Below, piece by piece: positions 57,390-64,000 of a stretch of 64,000 nucleotides of DNA (its first letter is position 1; every line of letters begins with the position of its first letter). A program made the position numbers and the translations under genes. This DNA comes from Evansella sp. LMS18 (GTDB taxonomy: Bacteria > Bacillota > Bacilli > Bacillales > Salisediminibacteriaceae), in NCBI RefSeq assembly GCF_024362785.1, contig NZ_CP093301.1, forward strand, positions 930,001 through 994,000, read 5' to 3'. A model generated the notes under the pieces. That model did no database searches, had not been told where the DNA came from, and saw only the letters and a program-made list of their open reading frames with translations.

Positions 57390-58286
57390 ATGCAAGTAAT
57401 TTCTAAGTTTACACCACAAATGGAATTCATCGTAAGTCTTTATGTTTTTTCCACAAAGAGTCTCTGGAAGAAAGTTGACCTTGGAACAAAGTGGCGAAAC
57501 AAAACAGCCAAGTCTTTTGATGAGGACTTCCTGGAACAATTACAGAACGAGGACATTCTTACTACTATTAGCTGTGTCCATAGTGCTGTATTGCAGGGAG
57601 AAACAGGGGAATCCATTGAGGATTTATTATCCTGGATTTCAGAAACAGACCATCTCCCTCCTTCCCTGCCAACAATAAATCAGCTTCCGGCTGAACCAAC
57701 CGTGCCCATAAGGGAGACAGGTCATATTTTTGAACAATGGCACAGGAATTATTTTTCTTCACTGGAGCCGCGGATTTTTGAGGAGCTTAATGATCAGCAT
57801 CTTAAAACAGAAGAAGCACTGAATCAGCTTAACGAAGTGGATGTGATAGAAAAAACGACAAGAGGTTTCTATCTGGAAAATCAGTCTGATGAGCAAAAGG
57901 TATATCTCCTGCCCCAGTACCACTCCCGCCCTGTAGTTCTGTACAGCTATGGAGAAAACCAGCTCTATTACCAGTATGCCGCAGATGGAATAACAGGGCC
58001 TGGGCAGTCCATTCCTCCTGAGTCGATGCGGGCACAGCAGGCATTGGCGGATGAAAACAGAATGAAAATATTGAAATTCCTCGCAGAAGGCCAGCCGGAA
58101 ACCTTCAAAAAAATCCATGCATACAGCGGCCTTGCAAAGAGCACTGTCCATCATCATCTGATCTCCCTCCGCGCAGCCGGGCTCGTCCGTATCCATATCT
58201 CCCCCGGCAGACCTGAAAGATTCAGCTACAGGGAAGAGGGCTTAACAGAGATGGAAAGGAAAATAAAAAAATATATTACATCGTAG
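57390..58286 (+). CDS. ArsR-type winged-helix regulator with large N-terminal domain
   Basis: A 298-residue regulator. The C-terminal 85 residues form an ArsR-like winged helix (ENRMKILKFLAEGQ, then SGLAKSTVHHHLISLRAAGL). The N-terminal about 200 residues have no recognised motif and probably hold the ligand site; no ArsR-type metal CxC is visible. The ATG at 57390 is 10 nt from GGAG. Two operators overlap its promoter and ribosome site, so it is likely autorepressed. The MFS exporter gene follows after 72 bp. Confidence 0.82.
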   Translation: MQVISKFTPQMEFIVSLYVFSTKSLWKKVDLGTKWRNKTAKSFDEDFLEQLQNEDILTTISCVHSAVLQGETGESIEDLLSWISETDHLPPSLPTINQLPAEPTVPIRETGHIFEQWHRNYFSSLEPRIFEELNDQHLKTEEALNQLNEVDVIEKTTRGFYLENQSDEQKVYLLPQYHSRPVVLYSYGENQLYYQYAADGITGPGQSIPPESMRAQQALADENRMKILKFLAEGQPETFKKIHAYSGLAKSTVHHHLISLRAAGLVRIHISPGRPERFSYREEGLTEMERKIKKYITS

Positions 58287-58358
58287 GTATTAAACGGCAG
58301 CCTTAGATTAGTCAGTCTTTTGTTAAGGAAAATTTCATAATAAAACGGAGGAAAGAAA

Positions 58359-59615
58359 ATGAAAGAGTTTATTTTCAAACGGTCGTTTTTGTTTTTATGG
58401 CTTGCCCAGGGAGCATCCGGTCTGGGAGGGACATTCGCTGCGTTTATCATTTCCTGGCTCGTTTACGACATATCTGGCTCGAAAATAGCTATGAGCATGA
58501 TTTGGGTCTCCTTCATGGTGCCAAGCCTGCTGACTAATCTTCTCGCCGGTCCTTATATCGACAGGTTCCAGTACAAAACTGTAATGATCATTTCTGAATG
58601 GCTGAGAGCTGTAGCGTTTTTCGTCCCGGCCGTTCTGCTTATTACCGACCAGCTTCAGCTGCCCGTCCTTTTTATCGCGGCAATGGTTACAGGATTTGCC
58701 GAACCCCTCTTCCGGCCGGCCAGCATGTCCTATGTTGCGTTCATCCTGCCGAAAGAACATCTGCAGCGGGGGAATTCCATTCTCGAAGGTACAATGCAGA
58801 CAATGATGCTCATTGGCCCGGCTCTGGGCGGGCTGCTGCTCACTATGCTGGGTCCGCTGGCGGTAATCACTATTCTTGTAACTGCGATTACGTTCTCAGG
58901 AGTTCTTCTGTTATCTGTGGAAAAAATGGAGCGGGATCAGCCTTCAGTGAAGCCATCATGGATGGCAATGTTTAAAGAAGGAATCGGATTTTTCCGGCTG
59001 TATCCTGTCCTGTTCTGGATCGGAATTCTGATGATGATTATAAATTTCAGTACTGGTGCAGCCCAGCCGATGTTTCTTCCATTTGTTATCGAACACCTCA
59101 GGGGCACAGAATTTCAATATGGACTGTTTATGTCCTTATTCTCCTTCGGCATGGTGTTCGGCTCTTTCATAACCGGCTTTTTCAGGCAGCCAAAGAACCT
59201 CCGTTTTGTTATGCTCGGCAGCCTGACTATGGGTGGCGTGTTGTTTATCCTTCTCGGCTTAACTACAAATGTGTGGCTGGCTCTGTTTTTTTCCATGTGC
59301 CAAGGTGTCTTCGCCATTGTTTTTACAATTAATAACACAACCTTTTACCAGAAGCGTGTCCCGGAAAATATCAGAGGGCGTGTCTTTACAGTCAGGGCTC
59401 TCCTGGCCCAATCGGGAATTCCGTTAGGTGCCGGGCTCGGCGGGGTGTTCGCGGAGATGTACAGCTTTACTTTATTGTTCGCAGGACTGGGGAGCCTCAT
59501 CGTTATCGCTACTTTAATCGCGTGGAATTCGAGGATATTTTACCAGCTTAACGTACCTCTCGGGGAAAGTGCCGGCGTGGGGGATCCCGGGGCTGGGAAA
59601 AAAGCTGTGACATAA
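58359..59615 (+). CDS. MFS multidrug/macrolide-efflux-like transporter
   Basis: A 418-residue MFS protein with about 12 membrane segments; it begins FKRSFLFLWLAQGASGLGG, typical of the MefA/YxiO-like efflux group, and has AGPYIDRFQYKTVM in loop 2-3. CGGAGGAAAG lies 6-7 nt before the ATG. Co-transcription with the upstream regulator implies that its substrate or a related compound is the inducer. Confidence 0.88.
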   Translation: MKEFIFKRSFLFLWLAQGASGLGGTFAAFIISWLVYDISGSKIAMSMIWVSFMVPSLLTNLLAGPYIDRFQYKTVMIISEWLRAVAFFVPAVLLITDQLQLPVLFIAAMVTGFAEPLFRPASMSYVAFILPKEHLQRGNSILEGTMQTMMLIGPALGGLLLTMLGPLAVITILVTAITFSGVLLLSVEKMERDQPSVKPSWMAMFKEGIGFFRLYPVLFWIGILMMIINFSTGAAQPMFLPFVIEHLRGTEFQYGLFMSLFSFGMVFGSFITGFFRQPKNLRFVMLGSLTMGGVLFILLGLTTNVWLALFFSMCQGVFAIVFTINNTTFYQKRVPENIRGRVFTVRALLAQSGIPLGAGLGGVFAEMYSFTLLFAGLGSLIVIATLIAWNSRIFYQLNVPLGESAGVGDPGAGKKAVT

Positions 59616-59744
59616 TTGTTGAATTGAGGGTGCTTGGGGTAGGGTTTGCGGGGAGGTTGCGTTGGTTGGGGGTAAGGCACAAAAACTCGTTCATGCTCGC
59701 TAATGCTCGCTCTGGCAACCTGGCACCTCGGGACCGGGTTCCAG

Positions 59745-60590
59745 CGGACCGGGTTCATTCGTGCCAGGTTGGACAACTTTCATTTACTTGCGTTTTCTCA
59801 CTTATTCTTCTTCTCTCAACCTGGCACTTTGGGACCGGGTTCATTCGTGCCAGGTTGAACAACTTTCATTTACTTGCGTTTTCTCACTTATTCTTCTTCT
59901 CTCAACCTGGCACTTTGGGACCGGGTTCCGGCGGACCGGGTTCATCGGTGCCAGGTTGAACATCCCCTTTTTTCTCACTCATTCTCCTTCATACTCCTTC
60001 TCCCCTCCTGGCACCTTGGTTCCAGGAACCCCAGTTCCAGGAACCTTGGGGACACGTTGACCACCTCCCTTTTCCTCACTCATTCTCCCTCATACTCCTT
60101 CTCCCCTCCTGGCACCTTAGTTCCAGGAACCCCAGTTCCAGGAACCTTGGGGACACGTTGACCACCTCCCTTTTCCTCACTCATTCTCCCTCATACTCCT
60201 TCTCCCCTCCTGGCACCTCGGTTCCAGGAACCCTGGTTCCAGGAACCTTGGGGACACGTTGACCACCTCACTATTCCTCACTCATTCTCCTCAATACTCC
60301 TTCTCCCCTCCTGGCACCTTGGTTCCAGGAACCCCAGTTCCAGGAACCTTGGGGACACGTTGACCACCTCCCCTTTCCTCACTCATTCTCCCTCATACTC
60401 CTTCTCCCCTCCTGGCACCTCGGTTCCAGGAACCCCAGTTCCAGGAACCTTGGGGACACGTTGACCACCTCACTTTTTCTCACTCATTCTCCTCAATACT
60501 CCTTCTCCCCTTCTGGCACCTTGGTTCCAGGAACCCCAGTTCCAGGTGCCCCGGTCCCAGGAACCCACGAAACGTTACCACCACACCCTC
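59745..60590. repeat. Long tandem array, 86- then 101-bp period
   Basis: GTGCCAGGTTG occurs at 59761, 59847 and 59948 (86 and 101 bp), each facing CAACCTGGCAC. From 60008, CTGGCACC starts recur at 60109, 60210, 60311, 60412 and 60513, exactly 101 bp apart. Units contain the palindrome GGTTCCAGGAACC. It separates convergent MFS and secY genes. Confidence 0.95.
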
Positions 60591-60601
60591 CCAAAAACCA
60601 A

Positions 60602-60640
60602 AACAAAAACCCCCGCGGCAGCAGGACCGCCCACGGAGGT
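60602..60640 (-). terminator. Intrinsic terminator of secY
   Basis: CCTCCGTGG/CCGCGGGGG stem (wobbles allowed) followed by TTTTTGTTTTGG on the minus strand. Confidence 0.85.
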
Positions 60641-60662
60641 TTGAAATGAATATTTAAATTGA

Positions 60663-61964
60663 TTAAGAGCTTTTCTTCAGGAAGCCTGTGTAGCGGCGGT
60701 CGATGAGCTGGCTGTCGATTTGCTTCATCGTATCTAAAGCAACACCGACGACGATGAGCAGTCCTGTTCCGCCAATCTGTATCGCTGGCGGCAGCCCCAT
60801 TGCTGCGGTAAACAGCAGAGGTACAATAGAAACTGATGCCAGGAACAGCGAGCCTACGAACGTGAGTCTGTAAAGCGTGCGGGTGATGTACACCTCGGTA
60901 TTTTTACCAGGGCGGATCCCCGGAATAAAGCCGTTTTGTTTGCGGAGGTTTTCCGCCATTTGTTCCGGGTTGACCTGAACAAATGTATAGAAGTAAGCAA
61001 ATCCGATAATCAGTGCTGCGTAAAACAGCATGCCGAAGAGCTGCGTATTATCAAAGTTGGCAACAATCCACTGGCCTACTGCAGTATCAGCACCGGCCAG
61101 GTTTGCTACTGTCGGTGGAAAAACGAACAGTGACATGGCGAAAATAACCGGGATAACACCTGCTGCGTTTACTTTCAGCGGAAGATGAGTTGACTGTCCT
61201 CCAGTAGGACGTCCTCCTGCAGCCATTTTCTTAGCGTACTGTACCGGGATTTTTCTGATTGCCTGATGTACGAAAACCACACCAACAATGATTGCCAGGA
61301 CAGCAAGCGCTAACAATGCAATGATTACTATATTGACGAAAAGCTGATCGCCAGCATCCGCAATGTAGCTTGCGTATAATTGATTTACACCGTTTGGAAG
61401 GGCGGAGACGATACCACCGAAAATGATAATGGAAATTCCGTTGCCTATACCATTTGCAGTGATCTGTTCACCAAGCCACATGAGGAAGGCAGTTCCCGCA
61501 GTGAGGACAATGGCGATAAGAATGTACTTACCAAAACTAGGGTCCGGCACAAGGCCTGGCATGATATTGTTGAAACCTGCTGACAGCGCTAACCCTTGTA
61601 AAAATGCAATACCAATCGTTCCGTAGCGGGTAACCTGAGCAAGCTTTTTACGGCCTGCTTCTCCTTCTTTAGCCCACTCGGCGAATTTAGGAACAACGTC
61701 CATCCGTAGTAACTGGACAATAATGGAAGCAGTAATATAAGGCATGATTCCAGTTGCAAAAATAGAGAAGTTTTCTAGAGCTCCTCCCCCGAATGCGTTA
61801 AGGAAACCAAATGCAGCAAGTCCTTCGAAGTTGAGGACATCAGCATTGACGCCAGGTGCCGGAATATGTGCGCCGATACGAAACACAACCAGCATAAGTA
61901 ATGTGAAGATAATCTTGTTGCGCAGATCCCCCACGCGAAAAATGTTACGGAGTGTACGAAACAT
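60663..61964 (-). CDS. secY: Protein translocase subunit SecY (outside ribosomal cluster)
   Basis: A 433-residue channel protein with ten predicted helices and highly conserved SecY segments: GIMPYITASIIVQLL in helix 2, MWLGEQITANGIGNGISIII, GGQSTHLPLKVNAAGVIPVI and GIRPGK in the C5 loop used by SecA. It looks like a normal SecY rather than accessory SecY2. Normally secY lies between rplO and adk; here its neighbours are an MFS gene and hom. The ATG at 61964 follows AGAGGTG by 6 nt. Confidence 0.93.
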   Translation of the reverse strand: MFRTLRNIFRVGDLRNKIIFTLLMLVVFRIGAHIPAPGVNADVLNFEGLAAFGFLNAFGGGALENFSIFATGIMPYITASIIVQLLRMDVVPKFAEWAKEGEAGRKKLAQVTRYGTIGIAFLQGLALSAGFNNIMPGLVPDPSFGKYILIAIVLTAGTAFLMWLGEQITANGIGNGISIIIFGGIVSALPNGVNQLYASYIADAGDQLFVNIVIIALLALAVLAIIVGVVFVHQAIRKIPVQYAKKMAAGGRPTGGQSTHLPLKVNAAGVIPVIFAMSLFVFPPTVANLAGADTAVGQWIVANFDNTQLFGMLFYAALIIGFAYFYTFVQVNPEQMAENLRKQNGFIPGIRPGKNTEVYITRTLYRLTFVGSLFLASVSIVPLLFTAAMGLPPAIQIGGTGLLIVVGVALDTMKQIDSQLIDRRYTGFLKKSS

Positions 61965-62327
61965 GTGCAGCACCTCTACCTTTTAAAATGTGACCTTTCT
62001 CTATTGTTCGGTCTTGTTCTTACTAGAATATCATAAAACCTCGCAAAATTTAGATAATTTTTTAGAATCGACAAAAAAGGTTAATTTCCGCCGGAGTTTT
62101 CATGCTTCGGACTGCTATATTACTTAGTTTATATAATGATTTGTCACTCTTTTTCCGTGACATAAAAACTCAAAACACAAACCATCGACCCAGAGGTTAC
62201 CTTCACTCCCCAGAACTCCCATCATTTCCTGTGACCTTTGAACCTTTTTTTCAGTCTATTTAAATTACAGGTTTAATTCGGAGCAATTCGCCACGACTTT
62301 CAATTATTTTCACCTTCATATGTACTT
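61965..62327. other. Intergenic stretch upstream of secY
   Basis: About 360 bp, AT-rich, with no gene or recognised riboswitch. It must hold the secY promoter, but no pair of boxes is convincing. Confidence 0.4.
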
Positions 62328-62366
62328 AAAAGAAAAGCAGCTGCTTTAAATATAAGACAGCCGCTT
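62328..62366 (-). terminator. Terminator overlapping the hom stop
   Basis: GCGGCTG/CAGCTGC stem (one wobble) followed by CTTTTCTTTT on the minus strand; the hom stop codon lies in the loop region. Confidence 0.7.
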
Positions 62367-63650
62367 CTTTTCCTCTTCTTTGCTTATGTCTGCTCTGATA
62401 GTGTTGACAGGATTATTAGTGGAAAGTGGATAAACTCTTCCACCGTTCCGTTGAAATTTCTCCAGCCCTCTGGCAGAATCACCAGGAAAATGAACGATTG
62501 CAGCAGAAGTGCCGAACTCATTTTCAGACTGCCATAACACAGCCTCCCCTGGTAATGCATTTATGCCACCGGATTCCTCCCATGCCAGAAAATACACGGT
62601 ATTGCCCTCTCCTGCAGGGTCCCCTGCTTCTTTGTTCAGGCCATGGGGTAAAAATTCCGTTTCTTTACTTTCAAGCAGTTCATGCTTATTTTTCAACAGA
62701 TTTACCAAATCTTCCACAACAGCGCTCGCTGTCGGGAATTTACCTGCTCCTGGCCCCTGAAGCAATACAGATCCTACAATACTTCCTTCTATATTAATAC
62801 CATTGTTTACGCCCTCTACACTGTACAAAGGATGGTCGTCGAGGATGAAACAAGGTGATACGGAAGCATGCACTTCCGTCCCTCTTTTCACTAAAGAAGC
62901 AATGTGTTTAATTCTTCCTCCTGCTTTTTCAGCGAGTTTAATATCCTCAGGAGCGACATTTCGTATTCCCAGCGGTGCATTGTCCTGCCAGACAGGAGAC
63001 TGCCCGTATATCCATCTGCTTAAAATCGTAGTTTTATAATAAGCATCCCAGCCATCAACATCTTTATCCGGTACTGCTTCCGCGTACCCTTTTTCCTGAG
63101 CCTCTTCCAAAGCAGAGGTAAATGGAGCTCTTTCTGCACGCATTTTTGTCAGGATATAATTTGAAGTTCCGTTAAGGATACCTTCAAGTTTGTCGATCGT
63201 ATTTGTTTTAAGCGTATGCCTGAGTGTGTTCAGTAAAGGAATCCCCCCTGCTACAGCGGCTTCGTAGAGTAAATCTGCCCCTGATAGTTCAGCGAGTCTT
63301 TGAAGCTCTTCCCCGTGCTTTGCTACAAGCTCTTTATTAGCGGTTATGACAGATACACCACTCTCCAAAAGGGCCGCTGTATAAGGATAGCCAGTAGCTG
63401 CATCTGGAGTAGCCTCCACCACCGCATCAATTTGCTTATTATTTAATATACCATCAAAAGAGGTGGTGATTACCGTCTTACTGCTGACCTGTCTCGGCTT
63501 TTCCCCGTTTTTCACGAGAACAACAGGAACTTCAACATGGCGCCCTAACAGTGAAGCGAGCTTTTCTGATTTTTTTTCGATTGTCTCATAAACTCCTTCG
63601 CCTACTGTCCCAAAACCGATGATCGCAATTTTATAAGGTTTCAAGGTCAT
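62346..63650 (-). CDS. hom: Homoserine dehydrogenase
   Basis: A 434-residue NAD(P)-dependent enzyme turning aspartate semialdehyde into homoserine for threonine and methionine. GFGTVG is at 12-17, the active-site region [13 protein letters not shown] near 157-169 and the catalytic DVDGWDA near 196-202. The C-terminal about 85 residues form an ACT-like regulatory domain. The start overlaps the upstream ligase stop by 4 nt (ATGA). In B. subtilis hom precedes thrC-thrB beside yutH; neither thr gene is here. Confidence 0.94.
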   Translation of the reverse strand: MTLKPYKIAIIGFGTVGEGVYETIEKKSEKLASLLGRHVEVPVVLVKNGEKPRQVSSKTVITTSFDGILNNKQIDAVVEATPDAATGYPYTAALLESGVSVITANKELVAKHGEELQRLAELSGADLLYEAAVAGGIPLLNTLRHTLKTNTIDKLEGILNGTSNYILTKMRAERAPFTSALEEAQEKGYAEAVPDKDVDGWDAYYKTTILSRWIYGQSPVWQDNAPLGIRNVAPEDIKLAEKAGGRIKHIASLVKRGTEVHASVSPCFILDDHPLYSVEGVNNGINIEGSIVGSVLLQGPGAGKFPTASAVVEDLVNLLKNKHELLESKETEFLPHGLNKEAGDPAGEGNTVYFLAWEESGGINALPGEAVLWQSENEFGTSAAIVHFPGDSARGLEKFQRNGGRVYPLSTNNPVNTIRADISKEEEKKRLSYI

Positions 63651-64000
63651 TGCCCGGATGCTCCTTTCTCCTGCTGCAGCTTTTCTATCTCTCTGTCTTT
63701 CAGTACACGTCTTAATATTTTCCCGCTGATTTTCGTTTTCGGAAGCTCATCAAGCACTTCAATTTCTTTAGGTGCAGCATGAGCGGCAAGCTCTGTTTTA
63801 ACAAAGGCACGAATTTCCTGAACAAGCCCCGGCGATTCTGAATAACCTTCCCGCAGTGTAACGAAGGCTTTTATAATTGCGCCTCTTACTGGGTCTGGTT
63901 TACCAATAACGCCTGCTTCCGCAACAGCAGGATGCTCAATAAGCTTACTTTCCACCTCAAAGGGACCTACCCTTTCACCGGAAGTCTTGATTAAGTCATC
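63647..64000 (-). CDS. Acetyl-CoA synthetase-like AMP-forming ligase, C-terminal part
   Basis: The last about 117 residues of an acyl-CoA synthetase, cut by the window edge. [20 protein letters not shown] (hinge and A8 motif) and [15 protein letters not shown] with the catalytic lysine of A10 are clear, and [19 protein letters not shown] is typical of acetyl- or propionyl-CoA synthetases. Which acyl group is used needs the missing N-terminus. It overlaps hom by 4 nt. Confidence 0.85.
   Translation of the reverse strand, partial: DDLIKTSGERVGPFEVESKLIEHPAVAEAGVIGKPDPVRGAIIKAFVTLREGYSESPGLVQEIRAFVKTELAAHAAPKEIEVLDELPKTKISGKILRRVLKDREIEKLQQEKGASGQ

Noticed and set aside
59624-60161. Several proline-rich repetitive frames
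   Set aside because: They lie within the 86/101-bp array, shift frame between units and have no ribosome site.

Overview
The window is a chromosomal segment of a low-to-moderate-GC endospore-forming member of the Bacillaceae. The gene order follows the Bacillus subtilis yui-yum-yut-yun-yur-yus region almost step by step. It holds several sporulation genes (YutH, YutC, LytH, YunB and CotF-like proteins), strong AGGAGG ribosome sites and many intrinsic terminators. A Na+-coupled SNF-family symporter, acidic linkers (for example in MetQ) and the futalosine-type menaquinone gene mqnE, which B. subtilis lacks, suggest a salt- or alkali-adapted relative rather than B. subtilis itself. I see no rRNA, tRNA, CRISPR array, prophage or intact insertion sequence.

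Layout: 0.1-10 kb holds redox and Fe-S genes: yuiB, yuiA, the type II NADH dehydrogenase yumB, the ferredoxin-NADP reductase yumC, the A-type carrier yutM, mqnE, dapF, yuzB, the NDH-2-like yutJ, yuzD and the Nfu protein yutI. 10-21 kb holds a D-2-hydroxyacid dehydrogenase, spore genes, a PgpA-like protein, a HAD phosphatase, a SufR-like regulator, glpX, yutD, lipA and lytH. 21-26 kb holds an SNF symporter, an NhaC-superfamily transporter behind a lysine riboswitch, and yunB. 26.6-33 kb holds dfrA-thyA, an HD-GYP protein and yunCDEF. 33.6-40 kb holds a minimal tyrosine recombinase and the sufCDSUB operon. 40-48.7 kb holds yurZ, the SAM-riboswitch-controlled metNPQ operon, yusD, an MFS transporter, gcvH and yusI. 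49-55 kb holds the fadN-fadA-fadE beta-oxidation operon under a FadR-type operator. 55-60 kb holds coat proteins, a methyltransferase-like membrane protein and an ArsR-type regulator with an MFS exporter. 60.6-64 kb holds a secY outside any ribosomal-protein cluster, hom, and the C-terminus of an acetyl-CoA-synthetase-like enzyme.

The most unusual structure is intergenic. Three arrays with unrelated sequences (about 26.1, 33.0 and 47.2 kb) all have a period of 52 bp. A decayed array at 12.7-13.1 kb has a period near 51 bp. Another at 6.0 kb is built from 20-21 bp monomers in an 82 bp higher-order unit, and one at 59.7-60.6 kb has an 86 then 101 bp period. Separately, a dispersed GC-richer repeat family occurs at 17.1, 20.9 and 41.4 kb; two copies carry the same stem with an inverted loop.

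The genes form coherent sets: Fe-S assembly and use (suf, yutM, yutI, lipA, mqnE, SufR-like), electron transfer (yumB, yumC, yutJ), one-carbon and thymidylate synthesis (dfrA, thyA, gcvH), methionine and probably lysine uptake under riboswitches, and fatty acid oxidation under FadR.
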